Origin: Roseburia_C sp900315735
Lineage (GTDB): Bacteria; Bacillota; Clostridia; Lachnospirales; Lachnospiraceae
Reading direction: 5' to 3' (one strand)
NCBI GenBank assembly: GCA_052118425.1
Contig: JBQKHF010000002.1
Length of the DNA stretch: 64,000 bases
The first letter of the stretch is position 1, and every line of letters starts with the position of its first letter. The position numbers and the translations under genes were made by a program. The notes beneath the pieces were generated by a model. It did not search any database, was not told the DNA's origin, and saw only the letters and a list, made by a program, of their open reading frames with translations. Positions 53,626-61,851 of this stretch are shown piece by piece.

Positions 53626-53717
53626 TTACGTTTCCTCCTTATATTTTCTTATCGCCTGATAATCAGTAAAAGGTCGGAGTGTCCATCTACCGAATATCGG
53701 CTAAATCATACTTAATG

Positions 53718-53746
53718 ACTATAACATACAACTTACTATTTGTAAA
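53718..53746 (-). promoter_or_regulatory. Promoter of rpsO
   Basis: Minus strand TTTACA, 17-base spacer, TATAGT, just downstream of the NlpC/P60 stop codon. The leader of about 85 bases has a small CCGA-TAT-TCGG hairpin. S15 often binds its own leader, but I cannot show that here. Confidence 0.65.
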
Positions 53747-53756
53747 CAAAATTCTG

Positions 53757-54857
53757 TTAGTTTCCTAATACACGGACAACGCATACCGGTGAACGGTAAT
53801 ATGCATTGGAAATCTTGATTCCGGTAGAAGGTGAACTTGCATGAACAATCTGACCATTTCCAATATAGATTGCTACATGGTTGATGCCCTTGCCGCTTCC
53901 GTAGAAAAACAAATCTCCCGGCTGTGCTTCGGATGCATTGATTCTGGTTCCGCATCCTGCCTGTGCTCTGGATGAGTGCGGCAGATATACACCATAATTT
54001 GCATATACGGATAATACGAATCCGGAACAGTCAGCTCCTCTGGTAAGACTGGTTCCGCCCCATACATATGGGTTGCCGACAAACTGTGTTGCATAAGCAA
54101 CTAAAGATACTCTGGTATCTGAAACACCCTGGCCATATTTTAATTCTGTCATGGTCTGTGCCTTTGGCAGCTGCTGTGAAATCTCTACATAATCGGTGCT
54201 TGCATATCCTACATCACCGTCTAAATCTACTTCTACCCAGCCATCATACTGATTTAAAACCTCTAATTCCTCTCCCTCCGGCATCAGTGCCAGCTTGGTA
54301 CAATCAGTATTCATCTCAGCACGTACATTTAAAGTCTGCGTTGTAACAGTCGCAATAGTCTTCATTACTTCCTGAGCTTTTGCTGCTGCAGCATCACCGG
54401 TAATGATATACTCTGCTTTTACATATCCGGTTACCTGACCAGACTCAATCTTAAGCCATTCGCCGTCATCCTCTAAAATTTCACATCCGGCATCACTCTG
54501 CATCTTTCCTACGATATCAGAATTGGTATCCGGCTGTTCTCTTACATTTAAACTGCTGTCAACCTGTGCAATACCAAGATTGGTATATCCACAGATTGTT
54601 GCATCTGTTGCTGCTGTATCTGCAGGAGCTGCTGAGTCGGTTGCTGCAGCATCCTCAGACTGTCCTTCCATCGTTGTAACTGCATCTGTTGCTGATACAA
54701 CGATATCTGTATTATAATAGGAATCCATTGCAGCAAATATTCCCGCATTTAAACCGGAACCTGCAGATGTCTGTGCAGCTGCTCCACCCTCAAGCGCTAC
54801 CGTAAGTCCACAAGTAAGAATAAATGCTGTTGTCTTCCACTTTCTATTGTTCTTCAT
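53757..54857 (-). CDS. Secreted NlpC/P60 peptidoglycan endopeptidase with SH3b domains
   Basis: 366 residues. The signal peptide ends near residue 28 (ALEGGAAAQ). An Ala/Asp/Thr-rich segment (about 55-88) is followed by two bacterial SH3 domains (about 98-152 and 172-228) with LNVREQPDTNSDIVG and LNVRAEMNTDCTK. The C-terminal NlpC/P60 domain (about 245-366) has Cys277 in GADCSGFVLSVY, His327 in INHVAIYIG and His339. It cuts peptide stems in peptidoglycan. The ATG at 54857 has AGGAGG upstream. It is preceded by a perfect consensus promoter and a WalR-like box. Confidence 0.95.
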   Translation of the reverse strand: MKNNRKWKTTAFILTCGLTVALEGGAAAQTSAGSGLNAGIFAAMDSYYNTDIVVSATDAVTTMEGQSEDAAATDSAAPADTAATDATICGYTNLGIAQVDSSLNVREQPDTNSDIVGKMQSDAGCEILEDDGEWLKIESGQVTGYVKAEYIITGDAAAAKAQEVMKTIATVTTQTLNVRAEMNTDCTKLALMPEGEELEVLNQYDGWVEVDLDGDVGYASTDYVEISQQLPKAQTMTELKYGQGVSDTRVSLVAYATQFVGNPYVWGGTSLTRGADCSGFVLSVYANYGVYLPHSSRAQAGCGTRINASEAQPGDLFFYGSGKGINHVAIYIGNGQIVHASSPSTGIKISNAYYRSPVCVVRVLGN

Positions 54858-54946
54858 GAAAATATGCCTCCTGACATTGTAACGATGTAAAATGCACCCC
54901 GCATTTCCACCTCTGTTTGAATCAATATGCTTCTCCATATTTTAAG

Positions 54947-54975
54947 ATTATAGCAACGTGATTTCATAATGTCAA
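54947..54975 (-). promoter_or_regulatory. Perfect consensus promoter of the NlpC/P60 gene
   Basis: Minus strand TTGACA, exactly 17 bases, TATAAT. Every consensus base is present. It lies about 90 bases before the start codon, leaving a long leader. Confidence 0.9.
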
Positions 54976-54983
54976 CATAAATA

Positions 54984-55000
54984 TGTAACAATTATGTAAC
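54984..55000 (+). promoter_or_regulatory. WalR (YycF)-like direct-repeat operator
   Basis: TGTAAC-AATTA-TGTAAC fits the published WalR consensus TGTWAH-N5-TGTWAH at all 12 defined positions. It lies eight bases upstream of the -35 box of the NlpC/P60 promoter, where activators bind. It reads on the strand opposite to the gene. WalRK regulons typically include wall hydrolases of this kind. Confidence 0.55.
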
Positions 55001-55031
55001 AATTGTTCGAAACTTTACGAAATCCGTAATT

Positions 55032-55955
55032 TTAATGTTGCTGTACATAATATCTTCCATAGGCAATATCCTGTTCGAGCTGTTGTTTTAAAGCCTCTAA
55101 GGATTCAAACTTCATTTCACTGCGCTCTCTGCTCCGGAAGCAGACACGCACTTTCTTTCCATAGAGATCCTCATTAAAATCAAAAATATTGGTTTCTACT
55201 GCCACCGGATTGACCCCTTCGATTGTCGGCTTGCATCCCACGTCTGCAATTCCATGATAAGTCTTCTCTCCTACCACAACATCACAGACATAGACGCCAA
55301 ACGGCGGAAGCAGTTTATTTTCCGGCGGTATGATATTTATGGTCGGGATTCCCAGTACCTTTGCGCCCATTTCTCTGCCATGTATTACAACACCTTCCAC
55401 AAAATAATCATAGCCAAGAAGGTATTTTACTTTTTCCATATTGCCCTTTTCTACTTCTTCCCGGATAAAGGTACTGCTGATATCCCGGTTCTCATACTGA
55501 ACCTTGTCCACCACCTGAAGTTCATAATGCAGCTTCTTGGCATATGCTTCCAGCAGATGATAGTCCCCATGGCGGTTATGTCCGAAATGAAAATCTGTTC
55601 CAACCACAATGCCACGAATTTTCATGGAAGAAGCCAGCATTTCAATAAATGCTTCCGGTTCCATGGTCATGACTTCTTTGGTAAAAGGATATTCAATGAG
55701 ATAGTCAATGCCCTGTTCTTCACAGATTGCAACCTTCTCTTCATTTGTTGTAAGTACCTTTTGGACTTCATTTATCCTGCCCGGTCTCGGCGGAATGGCA
55801 AAGGTAAATAACACGGTGGAGCAGCCTTTATTTTTCTGCTCCATCATATGCTCTAACAAAGTCTCATGCCCTCTGTGCAGACCGTCAAATTTGCCAAGGG
55901 AAAGCACACATTCTTCTTCAATATGAAATTCTGTTGTTCCATGTATATACTTCAT
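55032..55955 (-). CDS. ribF: Bifunctional riboflavin kinase/FAD synthetase
   Basis: 307 residues. The N-terminal FAD synthetase domain has LGKFDGLHRGHETLL (nucleotidyltransferase HxGH-type site) and VGTDFHFGHNRHG. The C-terminal flavokinase domain has GVVIHGREMGAKVLGIPTIN, the PTxN motif and GVYVCDVVVGEKTYHG. It makes the FMN and FAD used by Rnf and ApbE. It is last in the rimP-to-ribF operon, 32 bases after truB. Confidence 0.97.
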   Translation of the reverse strand: MKYIHGTTEFHIEEECVLSLGKFDGLHRGHETLLEHMMEQKNKGCSTVLFTFAIPPRPGRINEVQKVLTTNEEKVAICEEQGIDYLIEYPFTKEVMTMEPEAFIEMLASSMKIRGIVVGTDFHFGHNRHGDYHLLEAYAKKLHYELQVVDKVQYENRDISSTFIREEVEKGNMEKVKYLLGYDYFVEGVVIHGREMGAKVLGIPTINIIPPENKLLPPFGVYVCDVVVGEKTYHGIADVGCKPTIEGVNPVAVETNIFDFNEDLYGKKVRVCFRSRERSEMKFESLEALKQQLEQDIAYGRYYVQQH

Positions 55956-55987
55956 CTTTTATCCCTGCTTTAATGTCTTTTTCGTCC

Positions 55988-56920
55988 TTATTGCTGTGTA
56001 AAGAAAAGTTTAACCGGCTTAAACAGCCTGTCTACTGTGCGGTATTCATATATTCCCACAAAATGATTGGCATCATCATACACTCTGACTTTCTTACAGT
56101 CCTCTTCTTTATAAAAAGAAGCAAGTGTATCCTCTATCGTCTCTGTCTCTGCTATCACCGGAAGCGGCAGTTTATTTCCATTATATAAAAGTGCAGTACT
56201 TTCTTTACGGCTGTGAATCTGTGGCAGATTTTTAAATACAGTATCAATAGGATAAAGAATCTCTTCTATCTGACCACTTTTCATCAATTTCTCAATTTCC
56301 TGCAGCGTTTTAGCATCTTCGATTTGAAAATCCGCAACTCTTGTCCTTACCAGATGTTCCATGCATGCTCCACAGCCTAATTTTTCTCCGATGTCATGGC
56401 ACAACGTCCGGATATAGGTTCCCTTGGAGCAATGCACCCGCATGGTTACTCTTGGCAATTCTATGGATACTATCGTGATATCAAATATCTGAACCTGTCT
56501 TGCCTTGCGCTCTACTTCCACGCCTTCCCTTGCCAGGTCACATAACTTCTTTCCATTGACCTTCAGTGCAGAATACATCGGTGGAATCTGTGCATATTCT
56601 CCCACAAAGCTTTCGATACACTGCTGTACTTCTTCTATGGAAGATTTTACCTCTGATTCCTTTAATATGGTTCCGGTCATATCCTGGGTATCCGTTTCTT
56701 TTCCCAAAAGCATGACTGCTTCATACACCTTGTCCTTATCGGTTAAAAGGTCACAGACTCTGGTTGCTTTTCCTATACATACAGGAAGTACGCCCTCCGC
56801 ATCCGGATCAAGCGTACCTGTATGTCCAATCTTTTTCATTTTTAAAATTCCACGCAGTTTTGCAACTACGTCAAAGGACGTAAATCCTTTTTCTTTTCTT
56901 ACATTAATAATTCCGTCCAT
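55988..56920 (-). CDS. truB: tRNA pseudouridine(55) synthase TruB
   Basis: 310 residues. It converts U55 in the T-loop of tRNAs. MDGIINVRKEKGFTSFDVV and KIGHTGTLDPDAEGVLPV (catalytic Asp in LDPDA) open the protein. VRVHCSKGTYIRTL-type wording appears as MRVHCSKGTYIRTLCHDIG. A C-terminal PUA-like extension is present. It lies 12 bases after the nrnA gene. Confidence 0.98.
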   Translation of the reverse strand: MDGIINVRKEKGFTSFDVVAKLRGILKMKKIGHTGTLDPDAEGVLPVCIGKATRVCDLLTDKDKVYEAVMLLGKETDTQDMTGTILKESEVKSSIEEVQQCIESFVGEYAQIPPMYSALKVNGKKLCDLAREGVEVERKARQVQIFDITIVSIELPRVTMRVHCSKGTYIRTLCHDIGEKLGCGACMEHLVRTRVADFQIEDAKTLQEIEKLMKSGQIEEILYPIDTVFKNLPQIHSRKESTALLYNGNKLPLPVIAETETIEDTLASFYKEEDCKKVRVYDDANHFVGIYEYRTVDRLFKPVKLFFTQQ

Positions 56921-56932
56921 ACGTTATCCTGT

Positions 56933-57883
56933 CTATTTCAAAAGCTGTTTTTCAACATCCTTTACGATTCCTTCAAGAATCTCTTCTGCATTGCCTTCTA
57001 TGGTTGCTCCGGCTGCCCGTATGTGACCGCCTCCACCATAGGACATCATGATGGCTGCCACATCTACGTTTCCGCTGGAACGCATGCTTGCTTTAAAGCT
57101 GCCATCCTCATTTTCATAAAGAAAGATTGCTGCTTCCACATCTTTTGTAGAACGAAGCTGCTGTACGATTCCTTCTAAATGTTTCGGAAGAACCTGGTAT
57201 TTTTCCATTTCTTCCTTGGTTACAATAGATGCAATACATTTTCCATCCAAAAAGAGCTGGCTGTCCACCAGTGCCTGACCCAAAATCCGGTTCTGCTCAT
57301 AGGTTTTCTCATAATAGGTCTTATCCACGATACGGCTGAAATCAATTCCCATTTCCATCAGCTTGCCGGCAATGTTCATGGTCTTTGCAGAAGTACAGGA
57401 ATACTGGAACACACCGGTATCATGCACAATTCCCACATAGATACATTCTGCAATTTCCTTTGTAATCTTCTCTTCCTCTAAGAGTTCATAAACAAGCTCA
57501 CAGGTTGAACTTGCATCCGGGAAAATGTAGTTGGCATCCGCAAAGCTCTGATTACTGATATGATGGTCAACACAGAGGGTACGTTTTGCTGCATGAAAAT
57601 ATTTCATTGCATTTCCCAGACGTTTCTCATCTCCACAGTCCAATGCGATAAATAAATCATATGGCTCTCTTTCTTCATAAGAGCTGTCGATTTTATCTGC
57701 ATTTGCAAGGAATTTGAAAATGTTTGGAATCGGTTCCAGATGAAGTTCCACTTCCATTTCCGGATAATATTTTCTGATATAGTTATACACTGCTAACGTG
57801 GAACCTACGCAGTCTCCGTCGGGTTTTACATGACCGGCTATTGCTACACGCTTCACATCATAAAGCTGTTCTTCTAATTTCAT
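56933..57883 (-). CDS. nrnA: Bifunctional oligoribonuclease/PAP phosphatase (NrnA, DHH family)
   Basis: 316 residues. It degrades nano-RNAs and 3'-phosphoadenosine 5'-phosphate. DHH-family motifs are AGHVKPDGDCVGS, LFIALDCGDEKR, LCVDHHISNQ and a mid-protein VGIVHDTGVFQYS. The DHHA1 domain ends YGGGGHIRAAGATIEG. The ATG at 57883 has AGGTG six bases upstream. It lies between rbfA and truB, its usual place. Confidence 0.95.
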   Translation of the reverse strand: MKLEEQLYDVKRVAIAGHVKPDGDCVGSTLAVYNYIRKYYPEMEVELHLEPIPNIFKFLANADKIDSSYEEREPYDLFIALDCGDEKRLGNAMKYFHAAKRTLCVDHHISNQSFADANYIFPDASSTCELVYELLEEEKITKEIAECIYVGIVHDTGVFQYSCTSAKTMNIAGKLMEMGIDFSRIVDKTYYEKTYEQNRILGQALVDSQLFLDGKCIASIVTKEEMEKYQVLPKHLEGIVQQLRSTKDVEAAIFLYENEDGSFKASMRSSGNVDVAAIMMSYGGGGHIRAAGATIEGNAEEILEGIVKDVEKQLLK

Positions 57884-57918
57884 TGGCAACACCTGCTCTC
57901 TTTCTCTTAAGATGAGGC

Positions 57919-58281
57919 TTAGGACTCTTCCTGTCCAATTACCTCATCAATTTTCTTTGACATGTTTACACCATACTCAATGGACTGATCCAGTATGAAT
58001 CGAATCTCCGGAGTATTTCTTAAATTGATACTTTTTGCAAGGGCATGACGAATATACCCCTCTGCACTGTTAAGACCTTTGATGGTGTTATTCTGAGCTT
58101 CTTCATCTCCGAATACACTGATATACGCCTTACAGGTTTTTAAATCCGGTGCCACTTCTACGGCAACCACACTGGTCATCGGCGCAATACGCGGGTCTTT
58201 TACTTCACTTCGGATAATGTTGGAGAGTTCTCTTTGAACTTCTCCATTTATCCGCATATTTTTCATACTATTTTTTTGCAT
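57919..58281 (-). CDS. rbfA: Ribosome-binding factor A
   Basis: 120 residues. A KH-fold factor for late 30S maturation and cold adaptation. GEVQRELSNIIRSEVKDPRI, then APMTSVVAVEVAPDLKTCKAYISV, and RNTPEIRFILDQSIEYG are standard. It follows infB by 23 bases. AGGAAAA precedes the ATG. Confidence 0.97.
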   Translation of the reverse strand: MQKNSMKNMRINGEVQRELSNIIRSEVKDPRIAPMTSVVAVEVAPDLKTCKAYISVFGDEEAQNNTIKGLNSAEGYIRHALAKSINLRNTPEIRFILDQSIEYGVNMSKKIDEVIGQEES

Positions 58282-58304
58282 AATTTTCCTGTCTTTCTAT
58301 CAGA

Positions 58305-61253
58305 TTATCTGGCAACCTCTACCATCTTATATGCCTCTACCTGATCCAGTTCTGCAATGTCATTAAATCCTTCGAATACAAGACCACATTCATATCCGGC
58401 TTTTACTTCCTTCACATCATCCTTGAAACGTTTCAGGGAAGCAAGATTTCCTTCAAATATCTGTGTGCCTTCACGGGTAATACGAACTTTGCATCCACGC
58501 TCGAAGTTACCATCTAATACATAAGAACCTGCAATGTTACCAACACCGGATGCCTTGAAGATCTGACGGACTTCTGCATGACCGATTACTTTTTCTTCGT
58601 ATACAGGATCTAACATTCCCTTCATAGCAGCTTCTACATCTTCGATTGCATTGTAGATAACTTTATAGAGACGGATATCTACGCCTTCGTTTTCAGCAGT
58701 AACTTTTGCTGTAGGGTCCGGTCTTACGTTAAATCCGATGATGATTGCGTTAGATGCAGATGCCAAAGTTACATCAGATTCGTTGATTGCACCAACACCA
58801 CCATGGATAATCTTAACCACAACTTCGTCATTGGAAAGTTTTACAAGACTCTGTTTTACTGCTTCTACAGAACCCTGAACGTCTGCTTTGACGATGATAT
58901 CCAGCTCTTTTACATCTCCGGACTGAATCTGTGAGAACAGGTCGTCTAAAGACATTCTGGAACGGGTCTCCTCTAACAGTTTTGCCTTTCCTTCGGAAAT
59001 ATATGTCTCTGCAAAGTTTCTTGCATCTTTTTCACTATCGCATGCTACGAATGTTTCTCCGGCATCCGGTACACTGGAAAGTCCTAAAATCTCTACCGGC
59101 ATGGATGGTCCGGCTTCTTTTACTCTTCTTCCCTTGTCATCAATCATGGCACGTACTTTACCATATGCACTACCACAGGCAATCGGCTCACCAACTGTAA
59201 GGGTTCCCTTCTGTACCAGAACTGTTGCAACAGCTCCTCTTCCTTTATCCAGCTGTGCCTCAATGATAACACCACGGGCTTTGCGTTTTGGATTTGCTTT
59301 TAACTCACTGACTTCTGCTGTTAATAACAACATTTCCAATAACTGGTCAATACCTTCGTGGGTATGCGCAGATACCGGTACAAAGATGGTGCTTCCGCCC
59401 CAGTCCTCCGGAATCAGTTCGTATTCGGATAACTCCTGTTTTACACGGTCAATATTGGCATTTGGCTTATCAATCTTATTAATTGCTACTACGATTTCAA
59501 TTCCGGCTGCTTTTGCATGGTTAATTGCTTCTACTGTCTGTGGCATTACACCATCATCTGCTGCAACAACAAGAATTGCAATATCGGTAGATTTTGCTCC
59601 ACGCAGACGCATTGCAGTAAATGCTTCATGTCCCGGTGTATCTAAGAAGGTAATCTTCTGTCCGTTGATACTTACGACATATGCTCCGATATGCTGTGTG
59701 ATACCACCAGCCTCGCGGTCTGTAACATGTGTATTACGGATTGCATCCAGAAGGGATGTTTTACCATGGTCAACGTGACCCATTACACAGACAACAGGTG
59801 GTCTTGGAACTAAATCTTCTTCTCTTTCTTCATCCTCTTTTAAGAGTTCTGCAATTACATCTACCTTTTCTTCCGGCTCTGCAATACAGTTGAATTCCAG
59901 TGCAATTTCTTCTGCGCTGTCGTAGTCGATTTCCTGGTTTACAGTAACCATCTGACCTTTCATGAAAAGTTTCTTGATGATTTCAGAAGCCTGAACCTTC
60001 ATCTTCTCTGCCAGTTCCTTAATGGTCATACGCTCTGGCAGGGATACGCTGCGGATGGTATCTTCTTCCTTTGGCTTCGGCTGTGCAGGACGTTTCTTCT
60101 TGCCGCCGTTCTTCTCAAGATTTACATATCTTTCCTGTTTCTTGCTTCCTAACTTATCGTGCTCCTGTACCTGTTTCTTACGGGTATTGTCACGGTCACG
60201 GTTCTCACGGCTCTCTTTTCTTAAATCGTCCGGTCCTGCCTGGATAGCTTCTTTATTGAAACGGTTTAATTCCTGATCGAATCTTCCACCATTTCTTCCG
60301 CCTCTTCCATTTCTGTCGCCCTGTGGACGATTATTATTGTATGGTCGATCTCCCTGTGGGCGGTTATTATTGTACGGTCTGTCTCCCTGTGGGCGGTTGT
60401 TGTTGTACGGTCTGTCTCCCTGCTGACGGTTGTTGTACGGTCTATCGCCCTGCTGACGGTTGTTGTACGGTCTGTCTCCCTGGGAACGGTTGTTATTGTA
60501 CGGTCTGTCTCCCTGCTGACGGTTGTTGTACGGTCTATCGCCCTGCTGACGGTTATTGTACGGTCTGTCTCCCTGTGGGCGGTTATTATTATATGGTCTG
60601 TCTCCCTGCTGACGGTTATTGTTAAAGTTTCTTGTCTCCGTCTTTTTCTCTTCTGTTTTCACTACCGGTTTCTCCTGAACAGTTTTTGTTTCCGTAGTCT
60701 TTACTTCTGCGGCTTTTGTTTCTGCTGGTTTTACCTCTGCTGCTTTTACTTCTGCAGCCTTAACTTCCGTTGCTTTTACTTCCGCAGCTTTTGTCTCTGC
60801 CGGTTTTACCTCAGCAGGCTTTGGTGCTGCCGGTATTGCAGGCTGAGCTGGTCTTGCAGCCGGTGCCGGTCTTCTTGCTTCTCCGGTCTTGGCATTGATG
60901 TGATAAGCCTGACGTCTGCTTCCTGGATTAGTCTTGCTGTTCTGCGGATTAAATACAGCAGAAATACTTGCTTTTTTCTTCGGACGAGCCGGTGCTTCTG
61001 CCGGTTTTGTCTCTGCTGCTTTTGCTTCGCCCGCCGGCTTAGTCTCTGCTGCTTTTGCTTCCCCTGCCGGCTTTGTCTCTGCTGCCGGTTTCGCTGCTCC
61101 GCTTACTTTGGAACGCACCAGCTTCTGTGCATCTTCATCTATACTATTGCTGGATGTCTTTACTTCATACTGGGTTCCTTTTAAAGAATCCAAAACATCC
61201 TGCGGTTTTATATTTAATTCTTTTGCGAGTTCATATACTCTGAGTTTTGACAT
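58305..61253 (-). CDS. infB: Translation initiation factor IF-2
   Basis: 982 residues. The GTPase delivers initiator tRNA to the 30S subunit. The first 50 residues form an IF2_N domain (KLRVYELAKELNIKPQDVLD). A long low-complexity region (about 52-345) follows, with Lys/Pro/Ala/Glu repeats (about 58-90 and 143-195) and ten QGDRPYNN units. A second IF2_N unit (about 405-460) leads to the G domain: GHVDHGKT (G1), DTPGHEAF (G3) and NKID (G4). Domains II-IV complete it. GGAGGTAG precedes the ATG. The long N-terminus is far larger than in Bacillus (716 aa). Confidence 0.98.
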   Translation of the reverse strand: MSKLRVYELAKELNIKPQDVLDSLKGTQYEVKTSSNSIDEDAQKLVRSKVSGAAKPAAETKPAGEAKAAETKPAGEAKAAETKPAEAPARPKKKASISAVFNPQNSKTNPGSRRQAYHINAKTGEARRPAPAARPAQPAIPAAPKPAEVKPAETKAAEVKATEVKAAEVKAAEVKPAETKAAEVKTTETKTVQEKPVVKTEEKKTETRNFNNNRQQGDRPYNNNRPQGDRPYNNRQQGDRPYNNRQQGDRPYNNNRSQGDRPYNNRQQGDRPYNNRQQGDRPYNNNRPQGDRPYNNNRPQGDRPYNNNRPQGDRNGRGGRNGGRFDQELNRFNKEAIQAGPDDLRKESRENRDRDNTRKKQVQEHDKLGSKKQERYVNLEKNGGKKKRPAQPKPKEEDTIRSVSLPERMTIKELAEKMKVQASEIIKKLFMKGQMVTVNQEIDYDSAEEIALEFNCIAEPEEKVDVIAELLKEDEEREEDLVPRPPVVCVMGHVDHGKTSLLDAIRNTHVTDREAGGITQHIGAYVVSINGQKITFLDTPGHEAFTAMRLRGAKSTDIAILVVAADDGVMPQTVEAINHAKAAGIEIVVAINKIDKPNANIDRVKQELSEYELIPEDWGGSTIFVPVSAHTHEGIDQLLEMLLLTAEVSELKANPKRKARGVIIEAQLDKGRGAVATVLVQKGTLTVGEPIACGSAYGKVRAMIDDKGRRVKEAGPSMPVEILGLSSVPDAGETFVACDSEKDARNFAETYISEGKAKLLEETRSRMSLDDLFSQIQSGDVKELDIIVKADVQGSVEAVKQSLVKLSNDEVVVKIIHGGVGAINESDVTLASASNAIIIGFNVRPDPTAKVTAENEGVDIRLYKVIYNAIEDVEAAMKGMLDPVYEEKVIGHAEVRQIFKASGVGNIAGSYVLDGNFERGCKVRITREGTQIFEGNLASLKRFKDDVKEVKAGYECGLVFEGFNDIAELDQVEAYKMVEVAR
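60312..60623 (-). repeat. Tandem coding repeat in infB (ten QGDRPYNN units)
   Basis: Ten units of 30 or 33 bases encode NNRQQGDRPY or NNNRPQGDRPY (residues about 211-314). Unit length varies by one Asn codon and Q/P/S vary at one position. DNA identity between units is high, so copy number may vary between strains. Confidence 0.95.
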
Positions 61254-61268
61254 ATATAACTACCTCCG

Positions 61269-61586
61269 TTATTCAGTTGTTGACAGTTTCAATTGCTTTA
61301 TGACGGCTTTGGCAAGACCTTCGTTGGTGACTGCCAAAGATGCCCGAAATTCTTTTCCAATATGATGTCCGAGACTCTCCTTATCAGCATAAGCATAAAA
61401 TGGCACTTCATAAAAGCTGCACATATCACGGAAATGTTTCTTCGTATTATCCGAAGCATCTCCTGCAACAATGACCAGATGAGCCTTTCCCTCTTTTACT
61501 GCTTTCTCTGTTGAAAATTCTCCGCTTGCAACATTTCCTGCCTTGGCAGAAAGTCCAAGCATGGATAACACCTTATCTTGTTTCAA
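61269..61586 (-). CDS. L7Ae/L30e family ribosome-associated protein (YlxQ-like)
   Basis: 105 residues from the likely TTG start at 61586, which has AAAGGAGA about nine bases upstream and overlaps ylxR by 14 bases. It begins LKQDKVLSMLGLSAKAGNVASG, the usual start for YlxQ-type proteins. LVIVAGDASDNTKKHFRDMC is the K-turn RNA-binding region. An in-frame ATG ten codons earlier is possible. It lies between ylxR and infB, its conserved place. Confidence 0.88.
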   Translation of the reverse strand: MKQDKVLSMLGLSAKAGNVASGEFSTEKAVKEGKAHLVIVAGDASDNTKKHFRDMCSFYEVPFYAYADKESLGHHIGKEFRASLAVTNEGLAKAVIKQLKLSTTE

Positions 61587-61851
61587 TATTCTGCATCTCC
61601 TTTTGCAACTCCTCATATATTTCTTCCGGAATCGCCATTTTCAAAGATCTTTCCAAACCTTTTGTCTTCTTCGCTGCCAAAAAGCAATCCATATTCGGAC
61701 AGATATATGCGCCTCTTCCATTCTTCCTTCCGGTGGAATCCACCACAAGTTCATCTTCCGGCGTATGAATAATCCGAATCAGTTCTTTCTTGCTTTTCAT
61801 TTCCTGGCATCCTACACATTTACGCATAGGAATCTTCTTATTCGTTGCCAT
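61573..61851 (-). CDS. ylxR: YlxR family RNA-binding protein (RnpM)
   Basis: 92 residues, DUF448 family. MRKCVGCQEMKSKKELIRI near the start and GRGAYICPNMDCFLAAKKTKG later are the family hallmarks. Members have been reported to bind and modulate RNase P RNA. The start overlaps the nusA stop by 14 bases. Confidence 0.95.
   Translation of the reverse strand: MATNKKIPMRKCVGCQEMKSKKELIRIIHTPEDELVVDSTGRKNGRGAYICPNMDCFLAAKKTKGLERSLKMAIPEEIYEELQKEMQNIETR

Noticed and set aside
59101..59778. 225-codon plus-strand open frame
   Set aside because: It is antisense to the conserved G domain of infB; no ribosome site or recognisable domain.
60323..60625. Plus-strand repeat protein with many Cys and Tyr, or a CRISPR-like array
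   Set aside because: The 30/33-base repeats are codons of the IF-2 N-terminus read on the other strand. There are no unique spacers, so it is not a CRISPR array.
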